A stretch of 41,075 nucleotides of DNA from a virus: positions 1 to 41,075 of the IMG/VR virus record IMGVR_UViG_3300037325_000185; one strand, given 5' to 3'. Numbering within the stretch: the stretch's first letter is position 1; the number at the start of each line of letters is the position of its first letter. Below the pieces are notes generated by a model. It was not told the origin of the DNA. It saw only the letters and a program-made list of their open reading frames with translations, and did no database searches. Positions 25,940-35,260 of the stretch are shown piece after piece. Both the position numbers and the translations under genes were made by a program.

Positions 25940-26809
25940 TTAAGCCCTTGAATATTTATTATATATCTCTTTAAAGTATAAACACTTTAAGTCTAACAAT
26001 GCTGATTGATTAACTTTACTTCATTTCCTAAGAAATAATATTTTACCTATTTCTGCAAAATCTTCTTTATAATCTTTTTTCGAATACTCAGTTATAAAGT
26101 CTTTTTCTTCACTTGCATCAAAAAGCACCTTAAAAGCCTCTCTCTCCTCCTTTGTAGCTCTATTGAATATGATATGCCCATATTCATGCTCAAGAGTTCA
26201 TAGCCTCTTAATATCATCTTTTTTAGCAAAATGATTTTCAGTTAAGAATATCTTCTCAAATCATTCAAAAACACATCAATTAGAACCATCACTACACATA
26301 CTATCAGAATACTCTACCTGTATTCATTTATAATCATCCAGCTCCTTGCTTCTCATATAATAGAAATTTCATTTCTCAATTCATACCTCAACTGCTCCTG
26401 CATATCAGTTTCTTATATTTATAGGGATGAGATTATCGTCTATCTCAGTTGCCATAATATGAAGATGAATATCTTGAGTTCATGTTTTCCCTGTGTATCA
26501 TATAATATCTCAACTCTTCACAATATCCTTTGTTTTTACTTTAACCTCTGAAAGATGGCAATATCAAAATATTACATCAAGATTGTCCATATATAAATCA
26601 ATTCTAAGACCGTAAGCTCACGCATTAGGCTTTACGACTATAGTTCAGTCTTCTACTGCGTATACTGGACTAGGACTTCATGGTGTATCATTTATATCTA
26701 GTCCCTCGTGTCATAGGAATCAATATTTTTTATAATACTCTGGTCTTGCTCAAAATATTTGAGTTACTCTATTCTTAGATTGTGGTTGTGAAGTTGTGAA
26801 ATGTTTCAT
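25940..26809 (-). CDS. M23 (LytM) endopeptidase fused to an HExxH zincin-like domain
   Basis: 289 residues. Residues 30-120 are an M23 peptidase: H34-E-G-L-D38, then YCHL at 83-86, then H115-L-H117 with the surrounding VKSGDIIGYTGKTG. M23 enzymes cut peptide cross-links of peptidoglycan. Residues ~150-289 form a second domain with LEHEYGHIIF (HExxH, His208/Glu209/His212) and a downstream YKEDFAEIG whose Glu could be the third zinc ligand, as in anthrax-lethal-factor-type zincins. At least eighteen Gly are TGA. No signal peptide. It lies beside the holin-like and DUF1353 genes, i.e. in a lysis/entry cluster. The two-domain combination is new to me. Confidence 0.78.
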
Positions 26810-26810
26810 A

Positions 26811-27215
26811 TTATCTTTTATAATTAAAAAATCATCAGATTCTTACTCAGTAGTATATTATATTTCTCTCAATAAATCAAGCTTTCTCAACTGCTAGTGC
26901 ATCTCTTAAGATTTTATCAGCTTGTAATCTCGTAGGAACTATTGAGTGTGTCTCAAAATCGTCTTGGAACATTATATATATCCCTTCCGAGTACAGTCAG
27001 TCATGAAGTACATAAGCAAGAAACTTTGTCGGATTAAAAAAAGACTGTAGTATTCTTGGTATATTTCAGAAGTCTGTAATAAATCATTGAGGGATAATTA
27101 CATATACTCTTTTATCTTCATAGTCTAAATACCAAACAAACTCCTGAGCAATCTCCCACTTACTGTAGGATACTTTTCTTAGGAGTCAGGTCTTTGATGC
27201 TTGGGTAAATTTCAT
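26811..27215 (-). CDS. DUF1353-family phage protein
   Basis: 134 residues. Contains VIIPQGFITDFGNIPRILQS, then FLAYVLHDGLYSEG and RLQADKILRDAL. These are the 'G-F-x-T-D-x-x-x-I-P', 'H-D-x-x-Y' and 'A-D-x-x-x-x-x-A-L' motifs of DUF1353 proteins found in many tailed phages, often near lysis or tail genes. A hydrolase-like role has been suggested from the conserved D/H residues but is not established. Stop is 1 nt from the start of the M23 gene. Confidence 0.72.
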
Positions 27216-27224
27216 ATTATATTG

Positions 27225-27329
27225 TTATGCTAACCCCTGTCCTTTCTTAATCTTGTATTTTTTAGGGGGTGCTATCTTTCCTTTATATGTTCCTTTTTTT
27301 AAAGGATTACTTGTCTTTCATTTAGGCAT
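27225..27329 (-). CDS. Tiny basic protein (34 aa)
   Basis: MPKGKTSNPLKKGTYKGKIA, then PPKKYKIKKGQGLA. Highly basic, Lys- and Gly-rich; might bind nucleic acid or the envelope. Starts 1 nt after the preceding stop. Confidence 0.45.
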
Positions 27330-27330
27330 C

Positions 27331-27510
27331 TTATTCTACAATTATTGTTATTCACTCATGCTTCAAGTCTTCTATATATTCAAACACTGTATCTAATCTA
27401 TTATCGTTTTCTTTCTCAATTACGTATCCCCATAAAAGTATAGATATTAAAGATAATTGTAAGATTATTATAACCCTACATAAAACCTCTGCGTAAATTA
27501 AATAATTCAT
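27331..27510 (-). CDS. Small membrane protein (59 aa)
   Basis: N-terminal hydrophobic helix (VLCRVIIILQLSLISILLWG) then an acidic helical tail (EKENDNRLDTVFEYIEDLKH). Type II-like topology; overlaps the 3' end of the holin-like gene by 13 bp. Possible spanin/holin partner. Confidence 0.5.
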
Positions 27511-27791
27511 TCTTTAAAAATTAGCTTAAGTATTGCCAATATTATACTTGTTCACACAACTGTTGCAAACAAAACAAAAACTTTAGTTATATTTTGAATA
27601 GTATTATCTCTTATTTTAAGCTCTTCTTTAGTAGCATACTTAGATTCAGCCATTTCCATCCACTCTTTTATTAAGGTTTCTGATTTATTAGCAGATTTAA
27701 TAACAGTATCTTTAAGTTCAGAAATAGCTTCTTTCATATATGATAGTTCTAGTTTAATTAAATCGGATTCTGTGATCTCTTTATGAGGCAT
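27498..27791 (-). CDS. Holin-like protein (97 aa, one C-terminal membrane helix)
   Basis: Long charged coiled-coil N-terminus (MPHKEITESDLIKLELSYMK onwards), then a basic turn and a C-terminal membrane helix (VFVLFATVVGTSIILAILKL). This is the layout of XhlA-type lysis proteins. One TGA in the helix is Gly. Directly after the large fibre gene and before the lysis/wall-enzyme genes. Confidence 0.6.
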
Positions 27792-27798
27792 TTAATTT

Positions 27799-30700
27799 TT
27801 ATTTTAATCAGATAAATTTAGCTGTTGTTAGGGTTTTATCTATCTTTGTATCAACTGTGTTTATTTTAGATAATTGTATACTTTCAGCAGGAGTTAATCC
27901 ACTGACTCATGTTTCAGCTATAAATACTTTATCTCGCCATACAACGTCAATACCACCACCTCAGGTAGTGGGCTTTTTAACTGGATATACCTCATCATCT
28001 CTATAAAATCTTACATTATCTGTTTGTACAACATTCGTACTAGTTGTATTATCTAATAATATAGCTGCAACTGAAGTTATATTTTCAAAGTTAGCAATAT
28101 CCCTTGCTATGTATGCTCCAAAAAATAACCTTATTCCTTGCTCTAAAGTCAGATTATAAACAAACCAAGAATATAATTCGTGCCCTAGAAAGTCAGTCGC
28201 TATTGTGAGGTCTATCTCTGTATCAGTATAATCAGCTGTGAATTTAGTTACCCCAGAGCCATCTATTCCGATTGTATTATAAATAGAATCATTAGCTTGT
28301 GATATTGGGAGTGAATTTTCTGCTGTAGCAGTAGGAAATGTAAATGTACCTGTCAGAGAATCTTTTGCAGTTACTCCACTTGAATAAGTTATTCTATACC
28401 TCCCCTCGTCTCACGCATCGTAATCAGTACCTTTTGTGTATGTTAGGTCTATTCCACTTCCTCCTGATACAAGAGCATTATCTAATTCGGTAGTTTGAGT
28501 TACATTATATATTTGGAATCGTGAGTCATCTATTATATTTGGTAGTAGAAGATTGTATGTTGTAGGTACTTCTTCCACGGTAATAGTCCCACCAGTGTTT
28601 CCTGCTGTAGTGGTAGTGGTTCCTGTTGGTACAATCACTGTAATAGCAAAAGCGTTTACGTTGCGTAAGTCTAGCGTTCCACTGTGTTCCCCTGTTAGGG
28701 TGTAGGTGTCAGTACTAGCAGAGGTTAGGTTTACAATAGTATCAACCGTGTTTAAAGTGTAGGTTGCAGCTGCTCCAATAGTAAGTGTTCCCCCTGAAAA
28801 TAAAGGAAGTGTTGTTAGTTGTGAAAAGATACCTCCTGTGTACGTGTAGCCAAAAGGTTCATTACCTGTAAGAGTAAACGACCCAATACTTAACTGTCCA
28901 GCACCGTTGAGAGTAAAGCCTGTGGTAGTCACATCTCCATTTGAAATTAGTACAGGAGCGCCAGCAAGTCCAGCTCCCTCAACTGCAATAATGTCGTTAA
29001 GGTTTGTTATTGCTTCATACTGACTCAGGTCGTACAAATACTGAAACGTCATATCATCTGTAAGGTCTGTATCTGTTTGAGTAAGTCCCCAGTCAAATGT
29101 TACACCACTATATCCTGCTGCTGTAGCTTCTGTAGCACTAATAGTCACGTTGACTGTCCTCTTTGGCGAACTCTCATTAAACAAGTAACCATAATGCCGA
29201 CAAGATACAACATAAGGGAAGTCAGGTACGCCTGAGAATAAAGCGTGTTCTGTTTCTAATGTTGCGTGACTAGCACTATAATTGATAGATAGCTCTCCTG
29301 CACTTCCTGAACCATTTGTAACAGTTAGTTCGTACCGTTGCCATACATCGTTTGCTTCGGTGCAGGTAAATACATCGGGGGTAGTTCCGAGTCCTGATAA
29401 AGTAACTGTAGCAACAATACCAGCATCAGACCGTTGTACATATCCAACAATTATTACTGTCTCATTGTTTTTTACAGGTATCAAGATTTCATAAGGTCGA
29501 GTTCTTCCAGCTTCTAGTGTTTTGAATTTAAAAGAAGATGTTGAGCGTGTAACCGTTGTGTTCTCTCTTTCGTAAGTATATTCACTCGTAGAAAAGTTGG
29601 TCATAATTTTAGCAAAAGTAGGGTCACCATCTTGTCCTGTGTTATAAACCCTCGCTGCATCTGGCGAACCAATAACATTGAACGTTGGCTTAAAGTAGCC
29701 AGCCAGAAGTCTTATTCCTGAGCCAAAGTTACATCTAATCACACTCATTATAGCCATACCTCTAATATCAGTAAATTGTAATGACCGAGTATCTCCAAAA
29801 GCCGTATTTACATCACAATCAATATGCGTGCTTGTAGTCGAATTTGCACTACCTAGAAGTACATATTTTGTATTTCTACGTGTTAAATAATCCCCACCTC
29901 TTGAGCGACAATTTAAAAATACATCTCCAACCCATTCCTGAGCTACATCACTTGAACCATAGTTTGCGTAGCCAGAAGGTAACTCAATAAACAGGTTTTC
30001 AGAACAAGTTGTTCCACGAAACGAACCACCGATACTTATTGCGTTTTTATATGAGGGAGTGCTATGTTCGTTAGTTGTATAAAAAACACAACGGTTGAGA
30101 CTGAAATTTGAAAGTGAAATGTTGGTCACTAGTGCGTTACCAAACATTTGATAAAAAGAACAGTCATCCATTCCTTTAAAACTCTCACTCATCCAGTGTT
30201 GGGAATAAAAGTACACTCCACCTCTAAAAGAATTACCTAAGCCTAAAAACTCTACATTAGAAAATTTACGAGTATACGAAGAATCTTCTTGTCTAACGTC
30301 TACATAAAATTGAGCCTGACCATTTTCTGTCTGTACGCCCGATGTAATAATCATATTACTAGACATATTAGCAATGTATCCACCAGTTTGATAGGAATTA
30401 GAATTGCCACCTACCCAAGTAATGTTATTCCCAGATACAGCCGTCAGTACCACTGTTTCGTTTCCGTTATTAGTTCAAGGCGTTGTATTTGTAATTACGA
30501 TAATATCCCCAACAGCCCAGCCTGTAGCACTTACAACTGTAGCTGTAGTAGCTCCAATACTAGTTGCACCGTTAAGGTTAGTCCATCTTGTTCGTGGAAA
30601 TCCTTTGAAAGTAATATCTAAACACTTATTCTCTCCAATAAAAGCATAGTTTGCATTTGAAACATTGTTACGCAATACAATTTCACAAGATACTGCGTTG

Positions 30701-30969
30701 TCGCTGGAAACATCCATATTAAATGTACCAGTGTTTCTTTTAATAGTAATAACCCCTTCGGATACTAGCTTACTACTAGCAGTTGGGGAACAATTAGCAG
30801 TACCATTAACATCAAGAGTATCGCAGACACAGTTCGTACTTGCAAGAGTTACAGTATCGTCAGTTACAATAGTTACTTGGTCAGAACTTGTTGGAATAAC
30901 TCCTCAAGCCCAAGAGGCTGTTGCATCCCAGTTTCCTCATCCTGTTCCATTACTTGTAATTGTTGCCAT
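27799..30969 (-). CDS. Large tail fibre / receptor-binding protein, chimeric
   Basis: 1056 residues. Starts MATITSNGTGGGNWDATASW, a frequent beginning of phage tail proteins with a beta-helix/G8-like domain. The middle is beta-solenoid-like, rich in Thr, Asn, Gly, with no charged helices. The final ~200 residues form a carbohydrate-binding-like end. Only seven TGA codons occur: two at the N-terminus, one near 30475, one at 28411 and three near the C-terminus. Between 28414 and 30471, 686 codons have none, and GC content is visibly higher. This suggests a module taken from a standard-code phage inside a recoded frame. Standard callers see three separate pieces. Role as a host-binding fibre is inferred from composition and position. 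Confidence 0.78.
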
Positions 30970-30984
30970 ATTAATCCGTTTTAA

Positions 30985-31296
30985 TTATTTACTGTAACTT
31001 AAACTAGCCCTGTTATCCCATATGTTATCAAAGTTTGTGTTAGAATCTGCCCATCCTACATTAAGTCAAGATGTTTCATTTAATCTTTTAATTCTCCATG
31101 ATCCAGCAGACGTAGCTGTTCATATACTTGCTTCTCAAATATATGTGATATCAGATGTAGTAGTGTTATCTAAAAGTAAATCGTATGATACAACTGATAA
31201 TGCAGATATTATCTGATCTTGTTTTGTTTCTGTAGATGGGTTTATAACCATTAAGGAGTCATTGGTTATTTGAACGACACTTGATCTATCAGACAT
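30985..31296 (-). CDS. Virion-associated fibre base protein (103 aa)
   Basis: MSDRSSVVQITNDSLMVINP, then TSAGSWRIKRLNETSG and a C-terminus NFDNIWDNRASLSYS. The 'G-S-W-R-I-x-R ... F-x-x-I-W-D-N-R-A-S-L-x-Y' pattern is common in small proteins coded before tail fibres. Start is 3 nt after the coiled-coil gene; ends 15 nt before the fibre gene. Probably links the fibre to the particle. Confidence 0.6.
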
Positions 31297-31299
31297 ATT

Positions 31300-32145
31300 T
31301 TATAAGTTAATTGTTATTCATGCTTTTTCATAAAGACTTGTTACTTTTGCTGATAATTTATTTAACTTTTCCTCTTTATTAATTAAGTGTATAGTAAGTT
31401 CTTTAGCTGATAATAATTCTTTATTAACTTTCTCTAGTTCTTTTTTACTATTATCTAAAGATTTTCATGATAATTTTAATTCAACTAAGATTGAGTCTTT
31501 TTTAAATTCTAACTCTTCTACTTCTAAAATATTAATAGTTTTATCATTTATAAGACCTGATACCTCTTTTCAATATTGCTCTTTTGCTTCTATTAATCTT
31601 TTTTCCTCATTTTCAAGATTTTTTGATTTTTCTGATTTTATATCAATTTGTTCATCTAATGAAATTACTTCTTTTTGTTTTTTACTTATAATATTATTCA
31701 AATTTTCATTTTCATTAATAGCATCTAATTCTGATTGACATAAATCTTTCATATATAAAGATGCATTTAATTCTATTTTTTCTGTTTCTGTTTTTATATC
31801 TAAAGCATATTTTTTATAATCTTGTCTTAATATATGTATTTTAGATACAATATCCTTCTGTGCTTTTTCTAAGATATTATTCTCATGATATATTTTATTA
31901 CTCTCAGCTTTTAATTCATCTAGTAATTGTAGTTCTAATTTTTTATTAGAAACACAAATAGCAACATCCGTATTAAGTGTTGCTTTTTCTTTTGATAAAG
32001 TATCGATTGTTTCTTGTAAAGAAAGAGACTCAGCTTTTAGATTATCTCTAACTCACATATCTATATTAATAGATTCAGTTATCTGTTTCCTTTGAGTATT
32101 AAGTTCGTCTTCCAATAAAGGATTAGCCTTGTCTCTTCTTTTCAT
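31300..32145 (-). CDS. Long coiled-coil protein (281 aa)
   Basis: Apart from a short start (MKRRDKANPLLEDELNTQRK) the whole protein is Glu/Lys/Leu heptads, e.g. LENEEKRLIEAKEQ and KKELEKVNKELLSAK. Only four TGA codons. Such rods serve as fibre shafts or virion spacers. Its place between a beta-sandwich protein and the fibre base protein suggests a virion rod. Confidence 0.65.
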
Positions 32146-32147
32146 GA

Positions 32148-32546
32148 TTAATCGTTACTAAATAAATATCATTTTACCGTAACCGAACCAGCAGATCTAG
32201 ATGTCACTTGAACATTAATCCATCTCATTCCTGAAACATTTGCTTCAAAATGTCTTACTGCATCTGTTCAAGAAACTGAAAAACCTGTTTCTCATGATAC
32301 ACTAGCTCCGTCTTCTAAATCGATTACTTGTATATTATTCCATATGTTGTTAACAGTTTTTGAAGCATCAAAATCAGGTTTATTAATTGAAATACTTCAC
32401 TGAAATTTTATAGTTAAATTAGCCGATAAAGCTGTCCCTACTGAAAATACAATATTACCAAAATCAGTTGCAATTTTAGCTATTCATGCACCAGTAGAAT
32501 CTGCTTGATCTAAAAAAGTAACATCATTTTCTCTTCTAATAGACAT
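32148..32546 (-). CDS. Virion beta-sandwich protein (132 aa)
   Basis: MSIRRENDVTFLDQADSTGA and on: alternating hydrophobic strands with S/T/V, and a closing motif RWINVQVTSRSAGSVTVKG like that of phage fibre or decoration domains ('W-x-x-V-x-V-T-S ... G-x-V-T-V-x-G'). Six TGA codons. Preceded by a 71-nt gap with an imperfect hairpin (TAATCC ... GGATTA around 32570-32610) that might be a partial terminator after the capsid genes. Confidence 0.6.
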
Positions 32547-32617
32547 GGTTCAAATTAATTATAGATGTAAACTAATCCCTACCCCCTAACGAATTAAGAG
32601 ATAGGATTAATCTAGAT

Positions 32618-32845
32618 TTATTGCTTTGGAGTTGTTACTTCAGCTTCTGTTGTTACTTCAGCTTCTGTTGTTACTTCAGCTTCTGTTGTTACTTTAGTTT
32701 TAGCTGTTACTTTAGCTTCTGTTGTTACTTTAGTTTTAGCTGTTACTTTAGCAACATTTTTAGCATCCTTAGCCTTATTTTGTCTTTCAATGAATGTATC
32801 AGAGTCTATTAGGACTCAATCTACTTCAATAAACATATGGGACAT
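32618..32845 (-). CDS. Small repeat protein next to the capsid gene (75 aa)
   Basis: N-terminal MSHMFIEVDGVLIDSDTFIE, then a tail of Lys/Thr/Val/Ala repeats (AKVTAKTKVTTEA, then EAEVTT three times). The DNA shows the matching near-perfect 15-bp tandem repeat. N-terminal part resembles short 'I-x-V-D-G-x-x-I' domains of phage head-associated proteins. Located 22 bp after the major capsid gene. Confidence 0.55.
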
Positions 32846-32867
32846 AGTGTTTTAGGTTAATTAATTA

Positions 32868-33788
32868 TTACGCATTAGAACCATACCACATTGTTGGTAG
32901 TTCAAATGCACCAAATCTAAACGATGCACTTGCTGGGAATACTTGAGTTAAGTTTTCTCTTGTCTGTCTGTCTTCTAGTATTATTCCTTGAATATACTCA
33001 ACTATAAGAGCCGATTCTTTAGTACTATCTTTAGCAAACCAATTAGTGTCAGAAGTTATAAACGGAGATTCAATAAGAGTATAATCACCGTTATTGTAAA
33101 CATTTACATTTCCGATAGTAGCCGATTGCATTTTAGTATCACCAGCTAATACTTTTCTAAAGTTTTTAGCAGCAGTTCCACCTTGTTTAGCTATAAGAGT
33201 TTTCATTCTCATAGGCATAGGTTTACCGTTTGCGTCTGTAAATGCACCACAATATTGCTCAAGTTCAGTAAGTGCAGCTTCACCAGCAGCAGTATCACCA
33301 GGTGATCTATTAATAAACTCTCTGCCAGTAGACTTGTATGAATGAGTACCGAATATAGCAACTGCGTCAGGAGCAAGAGCTGTTGTAAACCCAAGGTTTA
33401 ACATTTTCATAGCGTTTACCTCTGCAAAGTTATAAGCATCTGATATAAGTACAGGGACTTTAGTATCTACTATTTTATTAAAGAGAGTTGTTTCGTCTTT
33501 TGCATTAAGTGTTTCTTTCTTAGTGATAGTTATCTTTCCTCCAAACTCAGCAGAAACTCCTACAGCTTTCCAACCTTCGAGATTATCTACGTCACTTAAA
33601 TCAGCAGCCTCACCAAAATAATCCACTCCAGTACCACCTTCAATAGAAGTGTACCCTTTAGAATAATCGTCAGAATTCTCAACTTTAAACATTATGTTTA
33701 ATGAAGAATTCTCTTGTGCTTCCATTGAGAACATGTTCGCACTTTCTTTTACTTTCTCATCAAGATGAGCTGGATATTGATTTAACAT
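32868..33788 (-). CDS. Major capsid protein
   Basis: 306 residues, starting MLNQYPAHLDEKVKESANMF. Layout and motifs (WKAVGVSAEFGGKITITKKE, then DAVAIFGTHSYKS, and a closing FGAFELPTMWYGS) match the Mu gpT-like/HK97-fold capsid proteins. It follows the scaffold and decoration genes as expected. All 24 glycines use GGN and none TGA. For comparison, genes on either side use TGA freely, so this is consistent with selection for fast, accurate decoding in the most abundant virion protein. Confidence 0.82.
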   Translation of the reverse strand: MLNQYPAHLDEKVKESANMFSMEAQENSSLNIMFKVENSDDYSKGYTSIEGGTGVDYFGEAADLSDVDNLEGWKAVGVSAEFGGKITITKKETLNAKDETTLFNKIVDTKVPVLISDAYNFAEVNAMKMLNLGFTTALAPDAVAIFGTHSYKSTGREFINRSPGDTAAGEAALTELEQYCGAFTDANGKPMPMRMKTLIAKQGGTAAKNFRKVLAGDTKMQSATIGNVNVYNNGDYTLIESPFITSDTNWFAKDSTKESALIVEYIQGIILEDRQTRENLTQVFPASASFRFGAFELPTMWYGSNA

Positions 33789-33807
33789 TTTGTTATCAAA
33801 TTAGTTA

Positions 33808-34218
33808 TTAAAATACTGGTTTGTTTATTTTTACTACTACATTAGTAGTTGAGCCTACAGTTCCTGCATCAGCACTAGGCAATATTTTTAGTACATCAGT
33901 AGTAGAAGCTCCAATATCAATAAGCTGTGCTCCAGAAGAGACAACTAGGTCAACTTCAGCACCTCTATTTGTTGCTGCAAAATTAGCATCAGCAGTACCT
34001 GATAGTTCTAGATTAGGATCTACGTTTACTTGTATTTCAGTTACTCATGCTGGAGCTCCTCCTTCACAATATGCAATAGCAGCAGAAGTAGCTGAAGCTT
34101 TAACTACAAGTCCAGAAGTAAGTGCTATAAAGTCACCAGCCTCAATTACTGTAGCTGATGCTTTTAAAAATGTTTTTGTTCTATTAACTCCGCCAGAGTT
34201 GTGTACCTTAAAGTCCAT
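33808..34218 (-). CDS. Head decoration / capsid cement protein
   Basis: 136 residues, MDFKVHNSGGVNRTKTFLKA, then AGDFIALTSGLVVKASATSA. The 'V-x-x-G-D-F-I-A-L-x-S-G-L-V-V-K-A' stretch is typical of small beta-barrel decoration proteins coded just before the capsid gene. Only one TGA codon in 136, again pointing to high expression. Confidence 0.65.
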
Positions 34219-34230
34219 GGGATGTTATAT

Positions 34231-34869
34231 TTATAAATTAAAAGTGTTTATTATGTCAGAAACTTCAGATGAAGATTTTATTCACATCCTCTTTTTTACT
34301 GACGCGCTTACTGATGCTTTTTCTTCCTCTTTAGATATTCAGAGTGATTCTCCTCATATACGTCTAGATGTCTTAGATTTATCAATTAAGGATTGATCTA
34401 AGAATCATGAAGATTCTAATATTTCATCATAACTCTTGTCAGATTGAAATTTCTTTAAATCCCTAATAATAGTTTTTTGAGAATCTGAAAGAGTTTTAAA
34501 TTGTGAAACAAAAGTAGTAAATTCTTTGTCAGATTCTTGGGATTGTTTTTCACTCATGAACTGATCCTTAAACTTAATAAGGTCTGTAATGTCTTCTACT
34601 TTTGCAAATCACATCTCTTCCATGACCTTTCTTGCTTCTTCTAGTCTAGGGTCTAATAGTTTTTTCTTATCTTCGGAAAGAGTTGTAGTTTTTTTTGTGT
34701 AATCAGCTTGTCTCATATATCCATTCTGTAGCTCTTGCAAAGTAACTTTTTTTGTTTCTCAGTTAATTTGTATTTCCACTTCTGTTGATAAATCAACAGC
34801 GCTATTACTTGGTTCTCCAGATGGATTATTTGGTTCCGTTATAGGTTTTCCGTTTTTATCTAGTTCCAT
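34231..34869 (-). CDS. Capsid scaffold protein
   Basis: 212 residues. N-terminal disordered part (MELDKNGKPITEPNNPSGEP), then YMRQADYTKKTTTLSEDKKK, the scaffold signature in which a helix follows a 'G-Y-x-R-Q-A-D-Y-T-x-K-T' motif, then a long helical, charged section. No protease motif. Position between portal and decoration/capsid genes is the normal one. Directs procapsid assembly. Confidence 0.72.
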
Positions 34870-34945
34870 TTCAAAAAATGTTAAAAATTATCTGGAGAAA
34901 ATTCTCCTTTCTGCTCACAAATATTTTGCAAACAGTAAGAAAACT

Positions 34946-35254
34946 TTATCCTTTGTTTTCAAAAACAGATAGATAATACAAAAACCTATTAGATAAGTCA
35001 AGTCTTTCTTGAAGTTTTGTTGTCATCCCTGGATTGTCTATAGCATTTATTTTTCAAATTTCTGACAATGCTACAGAAAACTCTTTTTTCCAATATGTTT
35101 TAATAGCATTATATCCATCAGTTCATTCAATTTTTTGTATTTTAGCTAATGAGTCAGCATAAACTTTAATAGCTTGTTGATCTGCTGGTATAGTCTTTTC
35201 ATATTCTCTCATATTTGCGTTCGCAATTTCAAATATGTTTGTGCTTCATGCCAT
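34946..35254 (-). CDS. Small helical protein between portal and scaffold (102 aa)
   Basis: MAGSTNIFEIANANMREYEK with the third codon TGA, then DGYNAIKTYWKKEFSVALSE. Mostly helical; ATG 6 nt downstream of the portal stop. The 76-nt gap after it contains a short GGAGAATTTTCTCC hairpin. No family recognised; may be an assembly factor. Confidence 0.55.
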
Positions 35255-35260
35255 AGTATA

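Noticed and set aside
28411-30453. 680-aa frame as a complete gene
   Set aside because: It ends at TGA, which is Gly here, and begins inside a longer frame; the real gene is 27799-30969.
32621-32812. Plus-strand frame with repeated CYFSF
   Set aside because: Shadow of the Lys/Thr repeat protein on the minus strand next to the capsid gene.
33821-34396. 191-codon plus-strand frame
   Set aside because: Lies opposite the decoration and scaffold genes, which fit their position and families; the plus frame crosses both without any motif.
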